From Hyphomicrobiales bacterium (lineage in GTDB: Bacteria > Pseudomonadota > Alphaproteobacteria > Rhizobiales > Rhizobiaceae): a DNA stretch of 64,000 bases. The DNA is taken from positions 18,058-82,057 of the forward strand of contig UCMT01000006.1 of assembly GCA_900473795.1 (NCBI GenBank), read 5' to 3'. Shown in pieces: positions 19,061 to 28,160 of this stretch (the stretch's first letter is position 1; each line of letters opens with the position of its first letter). The position numbers and the translations under genes were made by a program. Below the pieces are notes generated by a model, which was not told the origin of the DNA, searched no databases, and saw only the letters and a list, made by a program, of their open reading frames with translations.

Positions 19061-21247
19061 ATGCGCAAGGCAGGCATTATCCTTTTCTGGATCATCACGT
19101 CCCTCGGCGTGATTGCGCTGGTTACCTTGCCGATCAACCTGCAGACGCAACTGATCGCCAGCATTGCCGTCGTCACCTTCATGGCGGTGATCAAGATATT
19201 GCGGGCGGAAGGCACGTGGCGGCTTACCGCGCTTGCGTTCGGCACCGCCATCATCATGCGCTATGTCTACTGGCGCACCACCAGCACGCTGCCGCCGTTC
19301 AACCAGCTCGAAAATTTCATTCCCGGCTTTCTGCTCTACCTGGCCGAAATGTACAGCGTCATGATGCTGGGCCTCAGCCTCTTCGTCGTTTCGATGCCGC
19401 TGCCGCCGCGGCCGTCGCGCGCGGCATCGGAAGGCAAATATCCGAGCGTCGATGTCTTCGTCCCGAGTTACAACGAGGACGCCCAGCTTCTCGCCAACAC
19501 GCTGGCGGCTGCGAAAGCCATGGACTATCCGGCTGAGAAGCTGACTGTCTGGCTTCTCGATGACGGTGGAACGCTGCAGAAGCGGACGTCGCCCAATCTC
19601 CTCGAAGACCAGATGGCCAAGGCCCGGCATCAGGAACTACAGATTCTCTGCAACGACCTCGACGTACGCTATCTGACCCGCGACCGAAACGAGCATGCAA
19701 AGGCGGGCAATCTCAACAATGGCATGCAGCATTCAACCGGCGAGTTGATTGCGGTCTTCGATGCTGACCACGCCCCGACCCGGGATTTCCTGCTCGAGAC
19801 CGTCGGCTATTTCGAGGACGACCCGAAGCTGTTCCTCGTTCAGACACCCCATTTCTTTCTCAATCCAGATCCCGTCGAACGCAATCTGCGGACCTTCGAA
19901 AAGATGCCGAGCGAGAACGAGATGTTCTACGGCATCATTCAGCGCGGCCTCGACAAATGGAACGCTTCCTTCTTCTGTGGTTCCGCCGCGGTGCTACGCC
20001 GCCAGGCGCTTGACCAGACCGGCGGCTTCAGCGGCCTCAGTATCACGGAAGACTGCGAAACGGCGATCGCGTTGCACGCCAGCGGCTGGAACAGCGTCTA
20101 TGTCGATCGGCCGCTGATTGCTGGTCTGCAGCCGGCGACATTTGCCAGCTTCATCGGCCAGCGCAGCCGCTGGGCGCAGGGCATGATGCAGATCCTGCGG
20201 TTCCGCTTTCCGCTCCTGAAGCGTGGCCTGTCTATCCCGCAGCGGCTCTGCTACATGTCATCGACGCTCTTCTGGCTCTTCCCCTTTCCGCGTACGATCT
20301 TCCTTTTTGCACCGCTTTTCTACCTGTTCTTCGACCTGGAGATCTTCACGGCATCCGGCGGTGAGTTCCTCGGCTATACCCTTGCCTATATGCTCGTGAA
20401 CCTGATGATGCAGAACTATCTCTACGGCTCGTTCCGCTGGCCCTGGATCTCCGAGCTCTACGAATATGTCCAGACGATCCACCTGTTACCTGCCGTCGTC
20501 TCGGCCATTGTCAATCCCAGGAAGCCGAGCTTCAAGGTGACCGCCAAAGACGAGTCCGTCCTCGTCAGCCGCCTGTCGGAAATCAGCCGGCCATTCTTTG
20601 TCATCTTCGCCGTTTTGTTGCTCGCCGTCCTTGTAACTGCCTACCGAGTTTACACGGAACCGTATAAAGCTGACGTCACGCTTGTGGTCGGTGGCTGGAA
20701 CCTCCTCAACCTCCTGCTTGCCGGCTGTGCGCTGGGCGTTGTCTCCGAGCGCGGCGAATTGACGGCAACCCGAAGGGTCAAGGTCACGCGCCGATGTGAA
20801 TTCGGCCTTGACGAACAATGGTACCCGGCCACGATCGATAACGTTTCCGTCAATGGCGCTCGCGTCAATGTTTATGCGAAGAACCTGGGAATCCTACCGT
20901 TGGACAAGCGCGGCCTGATCCGGTTCACGCCATACAGCAGCGGTCATGAGGAAATTCTGCCGGTGGCGGTCCGTAACACACAGGTCGCCGGCGATATCGT
21001 CACGGTCGGCTGCCTTTATCTGCCGGAGGCAGCACGCGACCACAGTCTGGTCGCCGATCTCATTTTTGCCAATTCGCAGCAGTGGACGCAGTTCCAGATG
21101 TCGCGCCGCGGCAATCCCGGTTTGCTGCGTGGAACCATCTGGTTCTTCGGGCTTGCCCTTTATCAGACCAGCCGCGGCATCATCTATTTCTTCAGCAGTC
21201 CAGGGGCGAGAGACAAGGCCCGTCTGGCTGCGGAGGCGAAGCGATGA
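19061..21247 (+). CDS. bcsA: Cellulose synthase catalytic subunit (UDP-forming)
   Basis: 728 residues. Two N-terminal membrane helices precede a family 2 glycosyltransferase domain with the processive motifs: Asp167-Asp168 in LDDGGT, Asp234-Ala-Asp236, TED with the catalytic base Asp331, and QRSRW (367-371). More membrane helices follow. A C-terminal PilZ region has the arginine cluster in TRRVKVTRR and NVSVNG, which fits the [D/N]xSxxG site, so c-di-GMP should relieve autoinhibition. It polymerises UDP-glucose into beta-1,4-glucan and exports it. The stop overlaps the start of bcsB (ATGA). Activation by c-di-GMP fits the GGDEF proteins in the window. Confidence 0.97.
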   Translation: MRKAGIILFWIITSLGVIALVTLPINLQTQLIASIAVVTFMAVIKILRAEGTWRLTALAFGTAIIMRYVYWRTTSTLPPFNQLENFIPGFLLYLAEMYSVMMLGLSLFVVSMPLPPRPSRAASEGKYPSVDVFVPSYNEDAQLLANTLAAAKAMDYPAEKLTVWLLDDGGTLQKRTSPNLLEDQMAKARHQELQILCNDLDVRYLTRDRNEHAKAGNLNNGMQHSTGELIAVFDADHAPTRDFLLETVGYFEDDPKLFLVQTPHFFLNPDPVERNLRTFEKMPSENEMFYGIIQRGLDKWNASFFCGSAAVLRRQALDQTGGFSGLSITEDCETAIALHASGWNSVYVDRPLIAGLQPATFASFIGQRSRWAQGMMQILRFRFPLLKRGLSIPQRLCYMSSTLFWLFPFPRTIFLFAPLFYLFFDLEIFTASGGEFLGYTLAYMLVNLMMQNYLYGSFRWPWISELYEYVQTIHLLPAVVSAIVNPRKPSFKVTAKDESVLVSRLSEISRPFFVIFAVLLLAVLVTAYRVYTEPYKADVTLVVGGWNLLNLLLAGCALGVVSERGELTATRRVKVTRRCEFGLDEQWYPATIDNVSVNGARVNVYAKNLGILPLDKRGLIRFTPYSSGHEEILPVAVRNTQVAGDIVTVGCLYLPEAARDHSLVADLIFANSQQWTQFQMSRRGNPGLLRGTIWFFGLALYQTSRGIIYFFSSPGARDKARLAAEAKR

Positions 21248-23580
21248 CGAGGACCGCTCTGCTGGCATTGATCCTGCTTGCATCGCACAGTCTCCCGCTT
21301 CGCGCGCAGGTGCCCTTCGACATGACGCCGGAGCGGCCGGCGTCGGACGCACCGATCGAGGGCAGCAGGACAGGGGACGAGCCGGCTTCCCGGCCTGTGG
21401 TCGTGACACCGGCCGCCCAACCGCCTGAAACCGAAGCGTTCAAGCGCTACCTTCTGCCAAACGGCAATCTGGATATGAACGGGGAATCCGCGGGTCTGGC
21501 CTGGTCGGTGTATCTGACGCCACAGCAGGCGGCGACCGGGGCAAAGCTCAATCTCGGTTATCAGAACTCAATTTTCGTCGCGCCGGAAGTGTCGCGTCTT
21601 TCGGTCGAGATCAATGATACGAAGATCGCCGACGAAGCCGTTCGGTCGGCTGATACCGTATCCGACTTGAGCTTCACCGTGCCGAAGGATCTGCTGAAGC
21701 CCGGATCGAACCTGATCCGCCTCCACGCGGACCAGCGCCACCGCACCGACTGCACCATTGAATCGACCTATCAGCTCTGGTCGAACGTCGATGCGGAAAA
21801 AACTTTTCTGAGCTTTTCGGGCAGCGACGCGCGACGCCTCCAGAGCCTGGACGACATCCGGGCGATTGGCGTTGACGACGATGGCCTCACACGGTTCAAT
21901 TTCGTCGTGCCGGCACTGGAGCAGCCCAGCACGACGATACCCTTGATGCGACTTGCCCAGGGTCTGGCTGTTCTCGCCGACATGCCGAACCAATCTTTCT
22001 CTTTCGACACGCGCAGCACGGCTGAAACAAAGCCGGGTGAGTTGACGGTGCTTGTTGGCTCGCCCGCCGAGCTTCAGCCCCTTTTTGCCTCCTTGCCCGC
22101 CACCGCCAGCGCGGGTCCCGTTGCCGGTTTTGTCGACGATCCGGCGACCGGATCACCGGTGCTGGTCGTCAGCGGACCGACATGGCAGGCGATCGGCGCG
22201 GCAATCGAGAGTGTCGTTGCACCGACCGACGTCAACGGTCCTGCGGTCCGTCGCGATGTGATAACGACAAAGCGGTGGCGCTCTCCCGACGCCCCTTTCC
22301 TTTTCTCCGACACACGGCTGCGTTTCTCCCAACTCGGCTTCAAGACCGAAGAATTTTCCGGCCGGCGGTTTCGCACCGATTTCACCATCGGCGTTCCGGC
22401 GGATTTCTATGCCAACGCCTATGGCGAAGCGGTCATCCTTCTCGATGCCGCCTATTCTCCGACGGTTTTGCCCGGCAGCCACATCGACGTTTACGTCAAT
22501 GGGAATATCGCCTCGACGGTGCCGATTGCGTCCTCTGGAGGCGGTATCCTCAGACATCTTCCGATCAACGTGACGATGCGGCATTTTCGTCCGGGCGTGA
22601 ACACGATCGCAATCGAAGCCATGCTCGAATCCGAGGAAGACAAGCTGTGCGCACCCGGGGCGACCGGCTCCGAAACGCCGCGGTTTGCGCTGTTCGACAG
22701 CTCCGAATTCCACATGCCCGACTTTGCGCGCATCGCGCAACTGCCCAATCTCGCCGCATCCGCCGGGACCGGTTTCCCCTATGGGAGAAGCCAGGATGCT
22801 ACGCGTCTCTTCCTCGACCGCGTCGATGCCGATACCCTGTCGGCGACGGCGACCTTTCTCGGGCGGCTGGCGGCCGGTGCCGGCCACCCGATCCCGGTCG
22901 AGACCGTGGCGTCTCCGGCCTTGATCGGCAGTCGAAGCGCGATCTTCATCGGTGCCCTTTCGCAAATGCCGGAAACGGTTCTGACGCAGACGAATATCGC
23001 CGAAACAAGCCGCACGACATGGGGATCGGACCCGGGCGGGCAGGACGCCGTCAACACCGAGGCTGCACTCGACGCGTGGCGGGAAAAACTGCGCGGCGGC
23101 ACTTTCGCCGGCTGGCTCACTGTGTTCGAGGATTGGGTGAAGGAGAATTTCGACATTTCCCTTTCGTCGTTGCGTTTCGCGTCGGTGTCGGAGAGCAGCT
23201 TTGCGCCCTCGCAGGAGACGACGCTGCTGGTCGCCCAAGGCGCAAGCCCCGATGGCAGTGGCACGTGGTCCCTGGTTGCGGCACCGACGGGCAAGGACTT
23301 GCGCGATGGCGTGCAGGCCTTGAGCGCGCAGGGCACGTGGGGGCAACTGGCCGGTCACATCACGACCTACGAGCGTGGCACGAAAACGATCGAGACCGTA
23401 CCCATCAATGATTTCGATTTCGTCGAGACCCAGCCATCGTCCCTTTCAAACTACCGGCTGATCGCCGCCAACTGGCTTTCGACCAACATTTTGACCTACG
23501 CCGTGTTGCTGGCGGTGCTTGGCGTAATGCTGGGGCTTGCGACCGCCATGTTGCTCAACAATCTCGGGCGGCGGGAATGA
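21244..23580 (+). CDS. bcsB: Cellulose synthase periplasmic subunit
   Basis: 778 residues. A signal peptide (about 1-20, ending LRAQ) precedes repeated carbohydrate-binding/flavodoxin-like periplasmic domains (for example residues near DLSFTVPKDLLKPGSNLIRLHADQ), and one C-terminal membrane helix (about 745-768) anchors it beside BcsA. BcsB guides the nascent glucan through the periplasm and is needed for BcsA activity. The start at 21244 overlaps the bcsA stop by four bases. Upstream open frame in the same phase lies inside bcsA and is ignored. The stop again overlaps bcsZ by four bases. Confidence 0.95.
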   Translation: MTRTALLALILLASHSLPLRAQVPFDMTPERPASDAPIEGSRTGDEPASRPVVVTPAAQPPETEAFKRYLLPNGNLDMNGESAGLAWSVYLTPQQAATGAKLNLGYQNSIFVAPEVSRLSVEINDTKIADEAVRSADTVSDLSFTVPKDLLKPGSNLIRLHADQRHRTDCTIESTYQLWSNVDAEKTFLSFSGSDARRLQSLDDIRAIGVDDDGLTRFNFVVPALEQPSTTIPLMRLAQGLAVLADMPNQSFSFDTRSTAETKPGELTVLVGSPAELQPLFASLPATASAGPVAGFVDDPATGSPVLVVSGPTWQAIGAAIESVVAPTDVNGPAVRRDVITTKRWRSPDAPFLFSDTRLRFSQLGFKTEEFSGRRFRTDFTIGVPADFYANAYGEAVILLDAAYSPTVLPGSHIDVYVNGNIASTVPIASSGGGILRHLPINVTMRHFRPGVNTIAIEAMLESEEDKLCAPGATGSETPRFALFDSSEFHMPDFARIAQLPNLAASAGTGFPYGRSQDATRLFLDRVDADTLSATATFLGRLAAGAGHPIPVETVASPALIGSRSAIFIGALSQMPETVLTQTNIAETSRTTWGSDPGGQDAVNTEAALDAWREKLRGGTFAGWLTVFEDWVKENFDISLSSLRFASVSESSFAPSQETTLLVAQGASPDGSGTWSLVAAPTGKDLRDGVQALSAQGTWGQLAGHITTYERGTKTIETVPINDFDFVETQPSSLSNYRLIAANWLSTNILTYAVLLAVLGVMLGLATAMLLNNLGRRE

Positions 23581-24629
23581 TAGGAAAACTGCTTGCAGCG
23601 CTCCTCGCAGGCATTTTCACTCTCTGCCTGCAAGCCCCTCCGGCCGAGGCACAACAGTCGATGATCAGCCCCGAAGCCTGGCAAGCCTACAAGACGAAAT
23701 TTCTCGATCCCGGCGGCCGGGTCATTGACGACGGGAATGGCAATATCAGCCACAGCGAGGGGCAGGGTTATGGCCTGCTGCTGTCTGTCCTGGCCGGCAG
23801 CCCGGCGGATTTCGAGTTGATCTGGACTTTCACGCGCACCGAGCTTGTGCTGCGCAATGACGGGCTCGCTGCCTGGAAATGGAGCCCAGCCGCCAAGCCG
23901 CATGTCACCGATATCAACAACGCGACCGATGGCGATGTGCTAATTGCCTATGCGCTGGGCCTTGCCGGCCAGCAGTGGGGTCGCAGGGATTATACGACGG
24001 CCGGGGCAGCCATCGCGCGCGCCATTCTTGCAAAGACCGTTGTTCCGGAAGGAGCCCGGACGCTGTTGCTGCCGGGCGCCGTGGGCTTTTCTGCGAGCGA
24101 CCGTGAGGACGGCCCGGTCATCAACCCGTCCTACTGGATTTTCGAGGCCTTTCCGGTTCTCGACCAACTGGCGCCGTCGCCGGCTTGGGGAAAATTGCGG
24201 AACGACGGGATCGCGATTGTCGACGAGCTTCGTTTCGGCCCGAAACAGTTGCCCGCGGACTGGATTTCGCTGAAACCCTCCCCGAGGCCTGCCTCCGGAT
24301 TTCCGGCGGAATATGGATACAACGCGTTGCGCATACCGCTCTATCTCGTTCGCGGCGGTGTCACGGACCGGCAATTGCTTTCAAGATTTCGGCAAGCCAC
24401 GTCCGGCGCCGACGGCGCATTGACAATTGTGGACTTGAATTCTGGCGCAACCAGAAGCAATCTCGCGGACCCCGGTTATCGAATTGTTAACCATATTCTG
24501 GCCTGTGTGGTGGACAAGACAGCGTTGCCGGCGGATGTAAAGCAGTTCACGCCCACGCTGTACTATCCTTCGACGCTCCACCTATTGGGGTTATCTTTTG
24601 TTGCTGCAAAGCATCCGGAGTGCTTATGA
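23577..24629 (+). CDS. bcsZ: Periplasmic endo-beta-1,4-glucanase, glycoside hydrolase family 8
   Basis: 350 residues with a signal peptide (cut near AEAQ). The GH8 signature is clear: the general acid Glu in SEGQGYGLLLSVLAG, the following DINNATDGDVLIAYAL with the second acidic residue, and EYGYNALRIPLYL late in the barrel. In cellulose operons this enzyme (CelC in Agrobacterium) trims or edits the glucan during synthesis and is often needed for full output. It is joined on both sides by ATGA overlaps, so it is translated with bcsB and the TPR gene. Confidence 0.95.
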   Translation: MIGKLLAALLAGIFTLCLQAPPAEAQQSMISPEAWQAYKTKFLDPGGRVIDDGNGNISHSEGQGYGLLLSVLAGSPADFELIWTFTRTELVLRNDGLAAWKWSPAAKPHVTDINNATDGDVLIAYALGLAGQQWGRRDYTTAGAAIARAILAKTVVPEGARTLLLPGAVGFSASDREDGPVINPSYWIFEAFPVLDQLAPSPAWGKLRNDGIAIVDELRFGPKQLPADWISLKPSPRPASGFPAEYGYNALRIPLYLVRGGVTDRQLLSRFRQATSGADGALTIVDLNSGATRSNLADPGYRIVNHILACVVDKTALPADVKQFTPTLYYPSTLHLLGLSFVAAKHPECL

Positions 24630-26809
24630 AGCCGTCCATTATCGCATTGTCAGCGATCATCGCGGCCGTCGGCATCGTCGGCACGAAGAAGCCCGACTAT
24701 GTGAGACATATGGTTCAGTCCTTTTCGCCGGTCGGTGAAAGCGGCCCCGCTTTGCCGTCAGGCCAGCCGCAACAACAGCCGTCCCTACAGACCGCAGAGG
24801 AAAAGGCGCCGATATTTCAGGAAATCAAGCGGCCTTCCCAGCCGCCGCTCGATACCGTGGTTACGGCGGCGACTGCATCCGAGGTTGACGAAAGCGCGCT
24901 ACGCTACTTCGCAAGCCAGGGAGATGCCGCACGGCTGCAGGCGGAGATCTCGCGCCTGAAGGCGCTATATCCCGATTGGACTCCACCGAAAGACCCCCTG
25001 GCCATTCCTCCGAACGAAGACAAGCAACTGGAGACGATGTGGCAGCTCTATTCGCAGGCACGCTACGCCGAAGTCCGCAAGGCGATTGCCGAACGGCAAG
25101 CTGCGGATCCCGCCTGGCAGCCCCCTGCGGATCTGCTGGAACGCTTGAGTGTGGCCGAGGCGCGGCTGCGATTGATCAATGCATCCGATCTCAAGCAATA
25201 CGAAACGGTTGTGCGCATCGGCGCCGAGACGACCAGTCTGCTGACGTGCAGCGAGGTTGATGTTCTCTGGCGTGTTGCCGAGGCGCTTTTCCTGACGGGC
25301 AAGTCGCAACGGGCGACGGACGCCTACACCTACATCCTCAACAATTGCCAGAACCCCGCCGAACGCCTCGCCACGATCCAGAAGGCAGCCGATCTTCTCC
25401 CCTCGAAAACGGTCGAGGATCTTCTGACCAAAGAGAAGACGGCAGCGGATGGAACGCCGGAATTCGACACGATCCGCGACGACCTATCGCGCCGGTTCAT
25501 CGCCGAGGCCAACGGCGACGAAAAGATCGTCGTACCGCCCCAGTACGTCTCGCGCCTCGAGCATCTTGCAGAGAGCGGCGGCCTAGCCTCCGACGCCCTG
25601 TTGCTCGGCTGGTATTATCTGCCGCGCGGTGACATGGAGGCCGCCGAAAAATGGTTTCGGCGCGCCCGCGACAAGGAGGATTCCGCGTCCGCCGCACAGG
25701 GGCTGGCGCTGACCTTGATCGATCGCAACATGCCTCTCGAAGCCGAAAACGTGATGCATCGCTGGCGTGACGCCTCCAAGGAGGCGAAAGCCGTGTATCT
25801 GGCTGCGACCACAAACCTGCTTGCGCTTGATCCGCCGGTTCCGATCACAGCAGAAGTTCTGAAGAGGATCGCCACGGAGGTGATCAAATCGCGCGACGCG
25901 GCAACAGCCCAGCAGTTCGGCTGGTACGCCCGTGCCCTGAACCAGCCGCAGACGGCGGTCCAATGGTTCAAGACGGCGCTGGGCTGGAAGCTCGACGACG
26001 AGCCTTCCGCCTACGGGCTGGCGATAACCTATCTGCAGCTCGACGACCTGAAGGGCGTTTCCGAGATCCAGCATCTCTGGGCGGGACGATCGGAGCGCAT
26101 CGCCAAGCTTGGCGAAGAAGAAAAAGAACCCGAAACCGCCGGGAAACGACTGCCGTCTGCGGAGGAAACGGTGACGATCCAACCTGACGCCCGCCCGGCT
26201 GCCCGAGTCGTTTCGGTTTCCGAAGAGCCTAGGGACTATGTCCGCCCGGAGACAGCCGTTCGACCCCGCGAGCGCAGAAGCGCCGTAACCGTGCGGGGCT
26301 GCAGGACGACGATCAACCCGCAAACGCTTTCTCCAGATGCAGCGCTGGCGCGCGGCTGGTGCCTGATGGAGCTGAACAGGCCGGTGGAGGCAGCCGCTGC
26401 TTTCGAGGTCGGCCTGCTCGGCGCGTCGGCGAAAACGCGCGAGGACGCAGCTTATGGCCAGAGCCTGGCCTATCTGCGTTCCGGATTGGCGAGCAAGGCT
26501 GCCGTTGCGGCAGTCAAGGCGCCGCAAAACCGCCAACGCGCCCTTGAACTGCAGACAGCCATCCTGGCCGACAAGGCCGTCGCCGCCTTCGACGCAGGCC
26601 GCCCGCGGGAAACCTTGCTTGCGCTCGACCAGTTGAAGCAGATCACTCCGGAAAGGACGGACCTGATGGCGCTGCGCGGCTATGCCTATCTGAAATTGAA
26701 GCGCTATGGCGACGCCCGGCGGGTCTTCGAAGCCCTGGCCGCGATCGGCAATCCGGATGGCCAGCGTGGAGTTGCCATTATCCACGAGATGTTCCACGGA
26801 AACGATTGA
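24626..26809 (+). CDS. bcsK: TPR-rich cellulose operon protein (BcsK type)
   Basis: 727 residues. A single N-terminal hydrophobic segment (about 3-18) could be a signal or anchor. A Pro/Gln-rich linker and many TPR/Sel1-like helical repeats follow, e.g. around LLGWYYLPRGDMEAAEKWFRRA and ALARGWCLMELNRPVEAAAAFE. Type III cellulose operons carry such a gene in place of the usual bcsC; a TPR scaffold in the periplasm is the likely role. Unlike BcsC, no C-terminal outer-membrane barrel is evident. The start is the ATG at 24626, overlapping the bcsZ stop; a GTG lies six bases earlier. The symbol rests on operon position and repeat type. Confidence 0.8.
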   Translation: MKPSIIALSAIIAAVGIVGTKKPDYVRHMVQSFSPVGESGPALPSGQPQQQPSLQTAEEKAPIFQEIKRPSQPPLDTVVTAATASEVDESALRYFASQGDAARLQAEISRLKALYPDWTPPKDPLAIPPNEDKQLETMWQLYSQARYAEVRKAIAERQAADPAWQPPADLLERLSVAEARLRLINASDLKQYETVVRIGAETTSLLTCSEVDVLWRVAEALFLTGKSQRATDAYTYILNNCQNPAERLATIQKAADLLPSKTVEDLLTKEKTAADGTPEFDTIRDDLSRRFIAEANGDEKIVVPPQYVSRLEHLAESGGLASDALLLGWYYLPRGDMEAAEKWFRRARDKEDSASAAQGLALTLIDRNMPLEAENVMHRWRDASKEAKAVYLAATTNLLALDPPVPITAEVLKRIATEVIKSRDAATAQQFGWYARALNQPQTAVQWFKTALGWKLDDEPSAYGLAITYLQLDDLKGVSEIQHLWAGRSERIAKLGEEEKEPETAGKRLPSAEETVTIQPDARPAARVVSVSEEPRDYVRPETAVRPRERRSAVTVRGCRTTINPQTLSPDAALARGWCLMELNRPVEAAAAFEVGLLGASAKTREDAAYGQSLAYLRSGLASKAAVAAVKAPQNRQRALELQTAILADKAVAAFDAGRPRETLLALDQLKQITPERTDLMALRGYAYLKLKRYGDARRVFEALAAIGNPDGQRGVAIIHEMFHGND

Positions 26810-26848
26810 ACCGGTTTTTCGTTCACGACAAGAGGGGGTGCAATACAC

Positions 26849-27400
26849 GTGACATCATCCTTACTGGATATTCCCGTCAAGACCGCTGACGGACGCCAGA
26901 CGACACTGCGGGACTATCGCGGACGGGTGATGCTTGTCGTCAACGTTGCCTCCAAATGCGGCCTGACCGTCCAGTATGCGGAACTTGAAAAGCTATTTGA
27001 GGCAAAGCGCGACGACGGCCTCGTCGTTCTTGCCTTCCCGGCCAATGACTTCATGGGCCAGGAGCCGGGAACCGAAGCCGAAATCATCGAATTCTGCACC
27101 AGCACCTACGACGTACAGTTCCCGATCTTCGCGAAGATATCGGTCAAGGGCGAGGGGATCCATCCTCTCTACCGCAGCCTGACCGCCATTGCACCCGAGG
27201 CGATCGGCGAGGGACCGATGCGCGACCGGCTCAAAAGCTATGGCGTCGAAGCCGACAACCCAAATGATGTCCTCTGGAATTTCGAAAAGTTTCTGATCGA
27301 CCGCGACGGCAATGTCGCCGCCCGGTTTTCACCGGACGTCACCGCCGACGATAGGCGCCTCGTTTCCGCAGTCGAAAAAGAGCTTGCGCGACGAGGGTGA
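26849..27400 (+). CDS. Glutathione peroxidase (cysteine type)
   Basis: 183 residues of the thioredoxin-like GPx family. The peroxidatic Cys is in VNVASKCGLT (about residue 37). The Gln of the tetrad is in MGQEPG, and the Trp-Asn pair is in LWNFEKFLI. It reduces hydrogen peroxide or lipid peroxides; bacterial members often use thioredoxin rather than glutathione. It starts with GTG at 26849 after GAGGGGG. Only 39 bases and no hairpin separate it from the cellulose operon, so read-through from bcsK is possible. Confidence 0.93.
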   Translation: MTSSLLDIPVKTADGRQTTLRDYRGRVMLVVNVASKCGLTVQYAELEKLFEAKRDDGLVVLAFPANDFMGQEPGTEAEIIEFCTSTYDVQFPIFAKISVKGEGIHPLYRSLTAIAPEAIGEGPMRDRLKSYGVEADNPNDVLWNFEKFLIDRDGNVAARFSPDVTADDRRLVSAVEKELARRG

Positions 27401-27516
27401 ATCCAGACCTGCGCGAGCTGCTACCACTTTCCATTCATGTCGCCCGAGCCGAAAACGCGCTTGCATTCGCCCCCAAATGTTCCAGATTCACAAGAGCGGT
27501 GTTGATGGAGACGGCG

Positions 27517-27801
27517 ATGACGGATGATCGCAAGGCAGCACTTGTGCACATATCTGGACGCGTGCAGGGCGTCAGCTTCCGCGTCTGGACACGCAAGCAG
27601 GCGCAACGGCTCGGCCTGACCGGTTGGGTCCGCAACGAAGACGACGGTTCCGTCACCGCTTTGATCGCCGGGCCGGATGGCGCGGTCGCTAGCATGTTGA
27701 AGCAATTTTGGGACGGGCCGATCGGCGCGTCTGTTTCCGGCGTCGAGGCCGAACCAGCGCCTGTGGGCGAGCTGCCAACAGAGTTTATTATTAGGCATTA
27801 G
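27517..27801 (+). CDS. acyP: Acylphosphatase
   Basis: 94 residues, the normal length. The signature is complete: GRVQGVSFRVWTRKQA holds the phosphate loop and the catalytic Arg, and GWVRNEDDGSV holds the catalytic Asn. It hydrolyses acyl phosphates such as carbamoyl or acetyl phosphate. The frame extends to 27397, and another ATG lies at 27505. The ATG at 27517 gives the family length and has GGAG six bases upstream. It lies 116 bases after glutathione peroxidase and is followed by a small hairpin. Confidence 0.93.
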   Translation: MTDDRKAALVHISGRVQGVSFRVWTRKQAQRLGLTGWVRNEDDGSVTALIAGPDGAVASMLKQFWDGPIGASVSGVEAEPAPVGELPTEFIIRH

Positions 27802-27803
27802 GC

Positions 27804-27821
27804 GGCACTCTTTCGGGTGCC
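27804..27821 (+). terminator. Small hairpin after acylphosphatase
   Basis: A seven-base stem (27804-27810 with 27815-27821, one G-T pair) with loop TTTC starts two bases after the stop. There is no T-run, so termination may be weak. Confidence 0.35.
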
Positions 27822-28066
27822 CACTTGCTCGACTGCCCCACGCGTCGCGGGGAGGGATCGGCGGTGCCGTCCGACGGGTAGAAGATCCCGCTCTTCCGAA
27901 CGCGGTGACGTGCCTTGCCGCGCTCGGTCGCCTCCGCGCTAGCCGGGAGACCTCGGATATACGCACTGGCAAGCTAACCCGGGTTGATATATGGAGTCCG
28001 CAGATGCGGATGGCGTCGGGACGACAGGACCGCCTGCAGGATTTCTCGACACCGTGATCACAGAAA
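27822..28066. other. Gap without a supported gene between convergent operons
   Basis: Together with the two flanking hairpins this is the space between acylphosphatase (+) and the permease gene (-). Several short frames cross it, but none has protein-like composition or a good ribosome site. Confidence 0.4.
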
Positions 28067-28090
28067 GGCCGCATCGTTTCCCATGCGGCC
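28067..28090 (-). terminator. Terminator of the ethanolamine operon
   Basis: A perfect eight-base stem (GGCCGCAT, 28067-28074, with 28083-28090) around an eight-base loop. Read on the minus strand it lies 70 bases past the permease stop and is followed by TTTCTG. Confidence 0.6.
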
Positions 28091-28160
28091 CATTTCACTT
28101 ATGTACCGAGCTCTCATACGACCTCGAAATGGAGTCTGTCGCCGGGGCGGGAAAACCTTG

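Noticed and set aside
25583..26848. Minus-strand frame of 421 codons over the TPR gene
   Set aside because: It has no family features and starts inside an obvious coding region of the other strand.
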